From: Flavobacteriales bacterium | GTDB taxonomy: Bacteria; Bacteroidota; Bacteroidia; Flavobacteriales_D; Sanyastnellaceae | Direction of reading: 5' to 3' | Length of the DNA stretch: 45,675 nt | NCBI GenBank assembly: GCA_022447625.1 | Contig: JAKVAX010000027.1 | Coordinates: 1 to 45,675, forward strand | Part shown: positions 22,669 through 28,930 of the stretch, piece by piece | How positions within the stretch are numbered: the first letter of the stretch is position 1 | Layout: every line of letters starts with the position of its first letter | Translations under genes and position numbers: made by a program | The notes under the pieces: generated by a model | Told to the model about the DNA's origin: nothing | Databases searched by the model: none | The model's input: only the letters and a program-made list of their open reading frames with translations

Positions 22669-23721
22669 CTAGGCTGCTTGCAATAGATCGCGAGCCTTCT
22701 GGAGATCGTCAGGCATCAGCTTGGCGTATCTCAGGGTCATCTGGATGTTCTTGTGACCAAGCCACTTCTGGACAACCATCAGATCTCTCGTTCGGTCGTA
22801 CAGGCGTGTGGCGCAGGTGTGTCGAAGAGCGTAAGGGATGAACCCTTCGTCGTCCCCAAGTCCCATCTCGTCACGAGCCCATTCCCAGGCCTTGGAGTAG
22901 CTCCAGCGAGCCCATTCAAAGGGATTGTCCTCACGTTGAGCCGCCTGACGCACGAAGGCAGCCATAGCGCGCTCCGTGAGTGGGATTGTACGCGGGTTGT
23001 CGGTCTTGGTGAGCTTAACGTGCAGCAGGTCGCCAACGAGGTTCATTGGCTTGAGCTGGTAAGCTTCTGAGGGACGCAGTCCGGTGTCCATAAGGAACGT
23101 GAAGAAGTCCGCGAAGTCTTGGCCGGTGGCTGCATCAGCTCTGCGGCGAAACTTATCGAAGCTCTCAGTGAACAGGTCGATCAGTTCATCGAACTCTGCG
23201 TCAGTGATGACACGTGTACGCTCGTTGTTGCCCAGTTTAGGCGTCTCGAAGAACGGCGGGTTAGGCACGTTACCGCGCCGATGGAAGTGTCTGAACATCT
23301 TCGTCATCGGGTGGCATTTGAGTTTGATCGTACTAGACGCCCACCCTTGATGCTTACACCATTCGACATAGGCGTCAGCATCTTGGGTTGTGATCGTTCG
23401 GATATCTCGGTCTGCACCGAAGTACTCGATGCAGGTTTTCATGTTGGAGCGGACGGTTCTAGCCTGTCCACCCTCGCTCCAATAGCGTTCCCAAATAGTC
23501 TCCAGCGCCTTCTCTAGGAGAAGATCACTGGAGTAAGTTGGGCACACACTACCGGAGACGGTAGCTTGTTGGGGAAGTTCGTTGCCCTCTTTAAGGGCCT
23601 TACGGATCACGGCTTCGCGAACTTGCGCGTCTTCTAGTGTTCCGTGGAATATTTCTCGGTGGCGCGTTTGGCCAACCTTTACGTCTATTTGTAGTCCCTT
23701 GTGTCGTGAGCGAATTGCCAT
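22669..23721 (-). CDS. int: tyrosine-type integrase
   Basis: A 350-residue phage integrase. The N-terminal region (residues 1-70) resembles an arm-binding domain and residues 70-150 a SAM-like core-binding domain. The catalytic domain shows R216 (TGLRPSEA), K239 (LTKTDNPRTIPL), R300 in YALRHTCATR, H323 (WLGHKN) and the nucleophile Y332 (LRYAKL). The first His of the usual HxxR box is Tyr297, seen in other phage integrases. AAGGACTCACCC precedes the ATG. Its neighbours are a complete tRNA-Leu and a repeat array, suggesting site-specific integration, which is unusual in T7-like phages but known in some marine ones. Confidence 0.95.
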   Translation of the reverse strand: MAIRSRHKGLQIDVKVGQTRHREIFHGTLEDAQVREAVIRKALKEGNELPQQATVSGSVCPTYSSDLLLEKALETIWERYWSEGGQARTVRSNMKTCIEYFGADRDIRTITTQDADAYVEWCKHQGWASSTIKLKCHPMTKMFRHFHRRGNVPNPPFFETPKLGNNERTRVITDAEFDELIDLFTESFDKFRRRADAATGQDFADFFTFLMDTGLRPSEAYQLKPMNLVGDLLHVKLTKTDNPRTIPLTERAMAAFVRQAAQREDNPFEWARWSYSKAWEWARDEMGLGDDEGFIPYALRHTCATRLYDRTRDLMVVQKWLGHKNIQMTLRYAKLMPDDLQKARDLLQAA

Positions 23722-23746
23722 GGGTGAGTCCTTGTGCGTGTGAATG

Positions 23747-24127
23747 CTACTCGCTTATGTGTGAACTAATTCGTCTTAGGAGCGAGCTTCCCTTATTCGT
23801 TATATGAACCCGAACCATTCTCAAGTCAACAGGGTCCGGGCGTCTTTCTAGGAGACCCATAGCTTTGCGGCCTCCCTTAGCGCGGGCTTCACCAACCTTC
23901 TGTGTGCCTTTGCGCCGGTCTGACATTGCCAGGACGGTTCGTGACATAGAGGGCCTATGAATCCCGATAGCTTCAGCAATATCAGCAACGTTAGGCCCTT
24001 CCCCGTGTGTGGCCTCATGATGTGCCACGTACGCCAGCACCGCTAGGTAGCTCGCAGGGAAGTCTGCCTCGATTGCTCGAAGCTCGTTTGCTATGCTCTC
24101 GATTGCTCGAAGTTGTTTGGTTTTCAT
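23747..24127 (-). CDS. MarR-like winged-helix regulator
   Basis: A 126-residue protein starting MKTKQLRAIESIANELR; a second ATG immediately upstream (24130) is also possible after GGAGGGAC. Residues about 28-60 give a helical region (FPASYLAVLAYVAHHEATHG), followed by an HTH (VADIAEAIGIHRPSMSRTVL) and a wing with the MarR-type end D-x-R-M-V-R-V-H-I-T-N-K-G. It lies directly upstream of the integrase in the same orientation, separated by 25 bases, so it may control integrase or lysogeny genes. A candidate operator lies upstream at 24157-24179. Confidence 0.75.
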   Translation of the reverse strand: MKTKQLRAIESIANELRAIEADFPASYLAVLAYVAHHEATHGEGPNVADIAEAIGIHRPSMSRTVLAMSDRRKGTQKVGEARAKGGRKAMGLLERRPDPVDLRMVRVHITNKGSSLLRRISSHISE

Positions 24128-24156
24128 CATGTCCCTCCATATGATGCTAGGTCGCT

Positions 24157-24179
24157 TTGTGTGCAAATGGTTAACACAA
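24157..24179. promoter_or_regulatory. candidate operator upstream of MarR-like gene
   Basis: TTGTGT and ACACAA form inverted 6-base arms around an 11-base spacer, about 30 bases upstream of the regulator start. A GCTAGGTCGC element abuts it (24146-24155). Autoregulation is an inference from position. Confidence 0.35.
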
Positions 24180-24252
24180 CTACGACTCGCCCATAAGTGA
24201 ACGCAAAGAGAACACTGCAAATAAAGTTATCCACAGGGGTATCTAACCAAAA

Positions 24253-24278
24253 ACCCCCCAGGAAAATCCTGAGGGGTT
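24253..24278 (-). terminator. cassette hairpin 1
   Basis: Minus-strand stem CCCCTCAGGA/TCCTGGGGGG followed by TTTTTGG. It follows the 72-residue gene by 8 bases and closes the early cassette array before the MarR-like gene. Confidence 0.75.
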
Positions 24279-24285
24279 CAATGGG

Positions 24286-24504
24286 TTATCCGAAGGCGAT
24301 CTCTTCGCCGTACGGAGGTTTGACTAGGTGCAAGGTCCAGTATGGGTCCTTGTGTTTCCGAAGCTTCATCAGTCTGAAGCCTACTTTGCCCAACCACGCG
24401 GCGTGGCGTTGGTTGTATGCGTTCTTTGTCTGGTGGTGTGCCTCCCCATCCCAGAAGCGGACTTCGAAGATAGGTGTAGGGTTCTGAGGGTCGTACTGGT
24501 TCAC
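24286..24504 (-). CDS. 72-residue basic protein, unknown
   Basis: A GTG-started gene whose start overlaps the stop of the acidic gene upstream (GTGA). The product begins MNQYDPQNPTPIFEVRFWDG, is rich in Trp, His, Lys and Arg, and ends with PPYGEEIAFG. A basic small protein directly coupled to a strongly acidic one (24501-24704) suggests they might act together. Family not recognised. Confidence 0.6.
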   Translation of the reverse strand: MNQYDPQNPTPIFEVRFWDGEAHHQTKNAYNQRHAAWLGKVGFRLMKLRKHKDPYWTLHLVKPPYGEEIAFG

Positions 24505-24704
24505 GCGTTCCCCGCTTGGAGATCGCTAACTGTGAGTCCGTCGAGCATCGCGAAGTATGGCAGCTCTTCAGCCATCATCTCGTCCATTGCGCGCTGGCCG
24601 AAGTCAGTGGTGTCGAAGACTGGGGTGTCCTCGTCAGCACGGAGGTCAACCACGTCAACGACTGCGGCTGTGTTCGATGTGAGAAGTTCGGTGTGGTAGT
24701 TCAT
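24501..24704 (-). CDS. 67-residue strongly acidic protein, unknown
   Basis: Contains about 14 Asp/Glu, no Lys and only two Arg, giving an estimated net charge near -12. It begins MNYHTELLTSNTAAVVDVVD. The early position, small size and charge recall DNA-mimic proteins such as T7 Ocr, but there is no sequence identity I can point to. It has a CACACAC leader with GGA before the ATG, and the candidate promoter at 24757-24790 lies upstream. Confidence 0.6.
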   Translation of the reverse strand: MNYHTELLTSNTAAVVDVVDLRADEDTPVFDTTDFGQRAMDEMMAEELPYFAMLDGLTVSDLQAGNA

Positions 24705-24756
24705 GTGTGTGTTCCAATCTTAAAGGGTTCTAGGTGTAACTAGAAGCTAGGTCGCT

Positions 24757-24790
24757 CATGCTACGGTAGCTTTTAACGCTCGAAGCTACT
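24757..24790 (-). promoter_or_regulatory. candidate phage RNA polymerase promoter, early/middle boundary
   Basis: Shared motif with the core AAAAGCTACCGTAGCATG on the minus strand. The GCTACGGTAGC part is palindromic here, and a GCTAGGTCGC element lies next to it on the plus strand (24746-24755), so the site could be read in either direction. It overlaps the end of the 81-residue gene. Confidence 0.5.
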
Positions 24791-25031
24791 CAAGGGCCTC
24801 CTTTATGAGGATCTCAAGTTCTTCGTAGCACCACATATAGACGCTATCGGCATCCAGTGGCAGATCCGGCTTCCGGTCGAACTCGAACTCTTCAAGCACG
24901 GCTTCAACGACTGTGTCGCTTTCGACGTACTTAGGCCGCTGAGCGACCCACTTCGCGAGGTTGCAGGCTGTGTACCAGTACTCGTCGCGAAACCAAGTAC
25001 GGGCTTTTTCATAGTCATAGATATTCGTCAT
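24786..25031 (-). CDS. 81-residue acidic protein, unknown
   Basis: Begins MTNIYDYEKARTWFRDEYWY and is rich in Trp, Tyr, Glu and Asp with helical pattern throughout; the end is EELEILIKEALE. I chose the ATG at 25031, since the longer frame crosses the conserved leader/hairpin zone. The ribosome-binding site is weak (GAAAGACGTCAC). Family not recognised. Confidence 0.55.
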   Translation of the reverse strand: MTNIYDYEKARTWFRDEYWYTACNLAKWVAQRPKYVESDTVVEAVLEEFEFDRKPDLPLDADSVYMWCYEELEILIKEALE

Positions 25032-25105
25032 GTGACGTCTTTCGTTATCTGTGATTGATCCCACCACTCGGGGTTTGGCACGTCTTGCGCGCACCTACGC
25101 AAACA

Positions 25106-25130
25106 ACCCCCGGGAACATGTCCCGAGGGT
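25106..25130 (-). terminator. cassette hairpin 2
   Basis: Minus-strand stem ACCCTCGGGA/TCCCGGGGGT around CATGT, followed by TGTTTGCG. It follows the XRE-type gene by 8 bases. Same family as the other early hairpins, with a weak U-tract. Confidence 0.7.
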
Positions 25131-25138
25131 TCTAAGGG

Positions 25139-25408
25139 TTATGAGCCGATCAAACGCAGAGCCTGCGTCAGCAGTCTACTAAGCGGTTCGCGGAAGTGCT
25201 CCACCGCGTCTTCACTGCCGTACATCCCCAGAATGTCGTTGGGGGTGCAATCTAGCACGAGACTGGCGCGTCTAATTGTGCTGGATGTCATTTGAACTGC
25301 CCCCGTTTCCCACCGGGCTACGGTGGGCTGAGTGACGCTCATTGAGGATGCGAAGACCCGCTGACTCATTCCAGCGGCCTGTCGCATTAGAGCAAGGTTG
25401 TTCTGCAA
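25139..25408 (-). CDS. XRE/Cro-CI-type regulator
   Basis: An 89-residue protein whose residues 5-60 form a typical HTH_3 domain: LALMRQAAGMSQRVFASSMS, VTQPTVARWETGAVQMTSST and RASLVLDCTPNDIL. It uses a TTG start preceded by CGGAG eight bases upstream. The C-terminal 30 residues may mediate dimerisation. Together with the integrase and the MarR-like gene it is a candidate lysogeny repressor or Cro-like protein; direction of its effect cannot be told from the sequence. Confidence 0.82.
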   Translation of the reverse strand: MQNNLALMRQAAGMSQRVFASSMSVTQPTVARWETGAVQMTSSTIRRASLVLDCTPNDILGMYGSEDAVEHFREPLSRLLTQALRLIGS

Positions 25409-25488
25409 ATTTCTTCTCCGTATGTGTGTGAATGCTTAAGTGTCCCGTGGGAGGGGGCCGCCAGGGCTCCCCCGGACACACGCAAACA

Positions 25489-25512
25489 ACCCCCGGGAAT
25501 GCTCCCGAGGGT
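25489..25512 (-). terminator. cassette hairpin 3
   Basis: Stem ACCCTCGGGA/TCCCGGGGGT around GCAT, followed by TGTTTGCG. It closes the geneless cassette at 25513-25601. Confidence 0.7.
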
Positions 25513-25601
25513 CGAATGTGTGAGGATGTGTAGATAGACTTATTTAAGGGCCTTTCTTAGTCTGTTGAAGTAACAGGCGAACCATTTCGCCCTACCCCAA
25601 A
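25513..25601 (-). other. geneless cassette between two hairpins
   Basis: This 89-bp unit has the same hairpin punctuation as the gene cassettes but lacks a convincing gene and the CACACA leader. The only frame is a 13-codon one (MVRLLLQQTKKGP). A weak host-type promoter may lie on the minus strand (TTCAAC at 25569-25564, 17 bases, TAAATA at 25546-25541). It may encode a small RNA or be the scar of a deleted gene. Confidence 0.35.
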
Positions 25602-25627
25602 GCCCCCCGGGAGTTGTCCCGAGGGGT
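25602..25627 (-). terminator. cassette hairpin 4
   Basis: Stem CCCCTCGGGA/TCCCGGGGGG around CAAC, followed by CTTTGG. It lies 36 bases after the 249-residue membrane gene. Confidence 0.7.
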
Positions 25628-25662
25628 CTGCGCAGCTCTTGAGCGAGCTTGCTTAAAGGCCG

Positions 25663-26412
25663 CTAGTCGTTAGCGGGTCGAACTAGCTTCAGCTCTTGCT
25701 GAATTGGTTCGGGTTTGCTCTTGGGTTTCGCCTTGGGCTTGGCCTTGGGCTTACGCCCGGTAGGCTTCCGCTTGGTGCGAATAGCTTCCTTCTGGCGCTC
25801 CGTCACAGATGTGAGGAAAGCACGTCCGAAGAATGTTGCCGCTTGGATGAAAAGCAGGAAACCAGTGAGCGCCGCAATTGGCACCGAAGAGGCTTCCAGC
25901 TCTGCTAGGCGGTCCTCAGCAATGTTACGATCATCTAGGAGCGCCGCGCGGTCATCCTTGAGTCCTTCCCTGCGACTTGCGCAGTTCTGAGGTCCGTGAC
26001 CCTCGCACACCTCTTGCGAGGTCGGGAGGGCGTCAATCTTCGCCTGTATGTCCTTGATACGGTCGCGGCTGGCTGTGATGTCCTGTGACTTGGTAAGTCG
26101 CTCGCCTGACAACACGGCACCCGTTTGTGTGCCGGCGTCTAAGCTACAGAACGCCAGAGCGATCGCTAGGCCAATGACCTTGGAGAACCCCTTAGCGTTC
26201 GCCCATGCTGGCGCGAATAACACCGGCATCATGGCAACCGCGAAGGCGAACAATCCAGCCAATCCCATGGCAGGCTTTAGGACTACCTCAGGGAGCGGGA
26301 GAGTTGAGACGAAGAGAGCAGCGCCGCACATTGATACGGCACCGATTACGGCAGATAGAGCGAGTATCCCCGCATGAGCTAAGGGATACGTTTTCACGTC
26401 TTTGATATTCAT
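25663..26412 (-). CDS. multi-span membrane protein with Lys/Pro tail
   Basis: A 249-residue protein. Three or four hydrophobic segments lie within residues 12-110 (including AGILALSAVIGAVSMCGAAL, then MGLAGLFAFAVAMMPVLFAP). A charged coiled coil follows at about 105-165 (QDITASRDRIKDIQAKIDAL), with two Cys inside it. Another hydrophobic segment lies near 172-190, and the tail is Lys/Pro-rich with KPKAKPKAKPKSKPEP. The ATG at 26412 fits a GAG site after the CACACA leader. Function unknown; possibly an envelope or superinfection-exclusion protein by analogy with other early membrane proteins. Confidence 0.7.
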   Translation of the reverse strand: MNIKDVKTYPLAHAGILALSAVIGAVSMCGAALFVSTLPLPEVVLKPAMGLAGLFAFAVAMMPVLFAPAWANAKGFSKVIGLAIALAFCSLDAGTQTGAVLSGERLTKSQDITASRDRIKDIQAKIDALPTSQEVCEGHGPQNCASRREGLKDDRAALLDDRNIAEDRLAELEASSVPIAALTGFLLFIQAATFFGRAFLTSVTERQKEAIRTKRKPTGRKPKAKPKAKPKSKPEPIQQELKLVRPAND

Positions 26413-26500
26413 TGGAATGTCTCGTGTGTGTGTGAATGTGGTGCGGCCGAGTGTCATTGCTCGCCCTTGCGGGCTACGCGTCCCCAGCTCACACGCAGAA

Positions 26501-26526
26501 ACCCCCCGGGATGTGTCCCGAGGGGT
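26501..26526 (-). terminator. cassette hairpin 5
   Basis: Stem ACCCCTCGGGA/TCCCGGGGGGT around CACA, followed by TTCTGCG. It closes the 56-residue gene cassette. Confidence 0.72.
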
Positions 26527-26537
26527 CTGTAGGTCGC

Positions 26538-26708
26538 CTAGAAGCGAGCACCGCGTGTGTGCTTAAGCTCCACTAGCGCCAAGAACTCACGCCAAGCTTT
26601 CACGGCTGGCGGGTAGGTCTCAGGGCGGCGCAGTGTGTCGGCTTTAGACTGCTGAAAGGTTGCCTCTTGGCCCATGATCTGAGCCGCGCAAAGTAGGATG
26701 CTATCCAT
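26538..26708 (-). CDS. 56-residue protein, unknown
   Basis: Begins MDSILLCAAQIMGQEATFQQ and ends in a basic stretch. CGGAG in the CACACA leader lies 9 bases upstream of the ATG. It is largely helical. No family recognised. It is one of the punctuated single-gene cassettes. Confidence 0.6.
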   Translation of the reverse strand: MDSILLCAAQIMGQEATFQQSKADTLRRPETYPPAVKAWREFLALVELKHTRGARF

Positions 26709-26753
26709 GTGTTTTTCTCCGTGTGTGTGTTTGTGCGGAATGCACACGCAGAA

Positions 26754-26780
26754 GCCCCCCTAGGATTGCCTAGAGGGGTC
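26754..26780 (-). terminator. cassette hairpin 6
   Basis: Stem CCCCTCTAGGC/CCTAGGGGGG, followed by CTTCTGCG. The arms differ in sequence from the other hairpins but still pair, a sign of compensatory change and selection for structure. Confidence 0.72.
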
Positions 26781-26789
26781 TGTTGGTCG

Positions 26790-26897
26790 CTACAGGACGT
26801 GAGCGGCGGTGACCGCCCAACCTATCGCGTAGAGTGCGCAGATGACGGCGAAGAGAGGCAGGCCAAAAGCGTGTGCCACTTCCTTGAGGATGTGCAT
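26790..26897 (-). CDS. 35-residue membrane microprotein
   Basis: Begins MHILKEVAHAFGLPLFAVIC with GGAG seven bases before the ATG. One hydrophobic span covers residues 11-30. It lies alone in a cassette with its own leader and hairpin, which argues strongly that it is a gene despite its size. Function unknown. Confidence 0.65.
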   Translation of the reverse strand: MHILKEVAHAFGLPLFAVICALYAIGWAVTAAHVL

Positions 26898-26949
26898 GGT
26901 GTTGCTCCAAGTGTGTGTGTGGTTGTGGGTCTGTCGCCCACACGCCAAA

Positions 26950-26975
26950 GCCCCCCAAGCGTTGGCTTGAGGGGT
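26950..26975 (-). terminator. cassette hairpin 7
   Basis: Stem CCCCTCAAGCC/GCTTGGGGGG, followed by CTTTGGCG. It closes the 120-residue gene cassette; the arm differs from neighbours but stays paired. Confidence 0.72.
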
Positions 26976-26981
26976 CTAAGG

Positions 26982-27344
26982 TCAATTCGTCAGCTCTTTG
27001 AGAGGTACTACTGCGCGGCTGTCTAGAAACTCTGATACAGACTTGTATTTCGTCGGCATAGCGTCGCCGCTTGCCCAGTTAGGGCGAAACACAAAGGCGC
27101 GGTTAAGCTCAGAGGCGCTAGGCTTGTCCGGTAGCCCCTCTGCGATGTGGTAGCCAGATCCGTTGCCCCTGCTGGGCTTATGAACTGTGCTGATCACAAG
27201 CCCGCGCTGGTCGTTTTGCATATATGCAATCTGACCCTTCAGCTCGTAAAAGAGGTAAGTTTTCAACCCCGAAACAGGGACGAACACGCGGTAGCCTAAT
27301 GACCGTATGTGTGAGACTGTTTCGCTTGGTATGTAGTGTTGCAT
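26982..27344 (-). CDS. 120-residue protein, unknown
   Basis: Begins MQHYIPSETVSHIRSLGYRV after a GGAAG site in the CACACA leader. It looks globular with mixed strands and helices, for example VFVPVSGLKTYLFYELKG and GLVISTVHKPSRGNGSGYHI. No family recognised. The start at 27344 is chosen over an upstream in-frame codon because the upstream part crosses the hairpin and leader. Confidence 0.65.
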   Translation of the reverse strand: MQHYIPSETVSHIRSLGYRVFVPVSGLKTYLFYELKGQIAYMQNDQRGLVISTVHKPSRGNGSGYHIAEGLPDKPSASELNRAFVFRPNWASGDAMPTKYKSVSEFLDSRAVVPLKELTN

Positions 27345-27393
27345 GGTTTGTCTTCCGTGTGTGTGATCGTGGGCCTGTTGCCCACACGCCAAA

Positions 27394-27420
27394 GCCCCCC
27401 GGGAATGCTCCCGAGGGGTC
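27394..27420 (-). terminator. cassette hairpin 8
   Basis: Stem CCCCTCGGGA/TCCCGGGGGG around GCAT, followed by CTTTGGCG. It lies 5 bases after the GP88-like gene. Confidence 0.73.
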
Positions 27421-27425
27421 AGTGG

Positions 27426-28208
27426 TTAGGCTGCGCGAACGAAGCCTGAAGTGTCGCCAATGGCGTCACCCTTTGCACGAAGTCCGACGATTACGCCCTT
27501 AGGGTCGCTAGGTCGGAAGTCAGTCTCATCCCCGTCGATTACCTCGCGAAGCCACATGCCTGCTGGGAGGCGCTGGCCGCGCTTAGTGTCGAACACGCCC
27601 GCTACGTTGAAGCCGTTGTTTAGGGCTTCGTGGGCTTGCTCATCGTTACCCTCAGCTAGGCTAAAGGTCAGGTGATAGTTCGACGGCACCTTGCGGTTAG
27701 GGCGCTTGGTGTAATCGTAGAACGTGACGTCAGGAAACAGCGTCATTAGGGTGCTGTAGCGTACGCCGTCATGAATGAACCGTACGCGCTCCCATGGGAT
27801 GTCTGAGGTTGCATTGAGGCGAATTGCCGGGACCATGCCCGCCTTTTCGGCCTTGCGCACTAGCGCTTGAATCTCAGCGATTAGGACTGACATGAACAGC
27901 TCGCGGTTCTCAAAGTAGAGCCTGGTGCGGGCTACTCGTGCGCGTTGCTTCCCTTCCATATGTGCTGGGTTTCCAGCGGTATGAAGGCAGGCCTTGCGGC
28001 AACCAGCGGTGGCCATCGGGCAGACCTCGTAACCACTCAAGTCAGCGGGTGCGAGGTGAAGCGGTGCGGACATAACACCTTGCTTCATCCCCTTGGCGAG
28101 CTTCGGATTAGCATCCGGGCGCGCTAGGAGGCTCGTGACGCCAATGGCTTCCGTGAGGGTGCGCTTGGCTTGTGCGAGTGAGGCGAAGGTAACAGTTTGA
28201 ATAGTCAT
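27426..28208 (-). CDS. GP88-family phage protein, function unknown
   Basis: A 260-residue protein resembling the phage 'gene product 88' family best known from actinobacteriophages. The signature region is YEVCPMATAGCRKACLHTAG at about residues 60-79, with conserved Cys in a C-x6-C-x3-C arrangement. Further blocks are ARTRLYFENRELFMSVL near 95, VPAIRLNATSDIPWERV near 125 and FYDYTKRPNRK near 160. The conserved Cys may bind metal. Its function is not established to my knowledge. It is the largest protein of the punctuated early array and has GGAT before the start. Confidence 0.72.
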   Translation of the reverse strand: MTIQTVTFASLAQAKRTLTEAIGVTSLLARPDANPKLAKGMKQGVMSAPLHLAPADLSGYEVCPMATAGCRKACLHTAGNPAHMEGKQRARVARTRLYFENRELFMSVLIAEIQALVRKAEKAGMVPAIRLNATSDIPWERVRFIHDGVRYSTLMTLFPDVTFYDYTKRPNRKVPSNYHLTFSLAEGNDEQAHEALNNGFNVAGVFDTKRGQRLPAGMWLREVIDGDETDFRPSDPKGVIVGLRAKGDAIGDTSGFVRAA

Positions 28209-28283
28209 GTGTTGTCATCCGTGTGTGTGTGATTGTGGGCTCATGGCCCTTAGGGCTAGGTTGCTCCTAGTCCCTACGCAGAA

Positions 28284-28309
28284 ACCCCCTCAGCGCTGGC
28301 TGAAGGGGT
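28284..28309 (-). terminator. cassette hairpin 9
   Basis: Stem ACCCCTTCAGCC/GCTGAGGGGGT, followed by TTCTGCG. It lies 15 bases after the 58-residue gene. Confidence 0.72.
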
Positions 28310-28323
28310 CTGCTGGATGACTG

Positions 28324-28500
28324 CTAGGCGAAGCGGCGTCGGTATTCCGCAGCGGCTCGCTTAGCCATCTCATTGCGCACCGCCTCAATCTGCTGGGAGG
28401 CCCTTGATTGCGCTAGGAAGCTAGGGGCGTCCTGTAGCAACTGGCGGGCTCGGATCAGGTCAGTTTGAAGCTGGGCGTCTGAGAGGTGAGATACGTTCAT
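28324..28500 (-). CDS. 58-residue basic helical protein, unknown
   Basis: Begins MNVSHLSDAQLQTDLIRARQ and ends RRRFA. It is predicted to be all helix, with many Arg and Gln. The CACACAC leader with CGAG lies upstream of the ATG. The cassette is closed by hairpin 9. No family recognised; a nucleic-acid binding role is possible from its charge. Confidence 0.62.
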   Translation of the reverse strand: MNVSHLSDAQLQTDLIRARQLLQDAPSFLAQSRASQQIEAVRNEMAKRAAAEYRRRFA

Positions 28501-28562
28501 GTGAATGCTCGTGTGTGTGAGTGTCGGGAAGGCTTAAGGGGCTCCCCTTGCCCTACGCAGAA

Positions 28563-28588
28563 ACCCCCCAAGCGCTGGCTTGAGGGGT
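28563..28588 (-). terminator. cassette hairpin 10
   Basis: Stem ACCCCTCAAGCC/GCTTGGGGGGT, followed by TTCTGCG. It closes the two-gene cassette at 28599-28930. Confidence 0.73.
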
Positions 28589-28598
28589 CCTGTTGGTG

Positions 28599-28721
28599 TC
28601 ACTTGCCGAGTGCAGAGAGTATCGCGAAGAACACTCCCACCCCGGCGTAGTTGGGATGCACGAAGTATCCAGCCGCCGCGCCTATGGCGAGGAAGACTAG
28701 GGGCATGGCATAACGTTTCAT
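28599..28721 (-). CDS. 40-residue membrane microprotein
   Basis: Begins MKRYAMPLVFLAIGAAAGYF with GGAGG seven bases before the ATG. Two short hydrophobic segments (residues 6-20 and 26-38) are separated by HPNYAG. It starts two bases after the upstream gene's stop, so the two form one cassette. Function unknown. Confidence 0.65.
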   Translation of the reverse strand: MKRYAMPLVFLAIGAAAGYFVHPNYAGVGVFFAILSALGK

Positions 28722-28723
28722 CG

Positions 28724-28930
28724 CTAGGCCTCCCATGTCAGTGAGAACACGCCCGGGAAGTAACTCAGCACGTTATCCCCGCCCGGTTCCTTGGTGACGT
28801 ATACACGGCCCGTTGAGCTTGGCTTGTGGGGCTTCTCTGAGCTTCGGAGGTAGTAGGTTTCACCCCGGAAGCTGGTTAGCTGGTCACCGGGTTGAACCTC
28901 GTGGCCGAGGCGCTCGTGTACTAGTTGCAT
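28724..28930 (-). CDS. 68-residue protein, first early gene, unknown
   Basis: Begins MQLVHERLGHEVQPGDQLTS after CGGAG in a CACACA leader. It looks like a small beta-rich domain (FRGETYYLRSSEKPH, GRVYVTKEPGG). It is the first gene of the cassette array, so it may be the earliest expressed, the position of T7 0.3. No family recognised and no Ocr-like charge. Confidence 0.62.
   Translation of the reverse strand: MQLVHERLGHEVQPGDQLTSFRGETYYLRSSEKPHKPSSTGRVYVTKEPGGDNVLSYFPGVFSLTWEA

Noticed and set aside
22669-23721. Defective integrase because the first box II His is Tyr
   Set aside because: Tyr at this place is seen in other phage integrases, and the Arg, Lys, second His/Arg pair and nucleophile Tyr are all present.
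24253-28588. CRISPR array
   Set aside because: The repeated hairpins are separated by genes of variable length, not by uniform short spacers.
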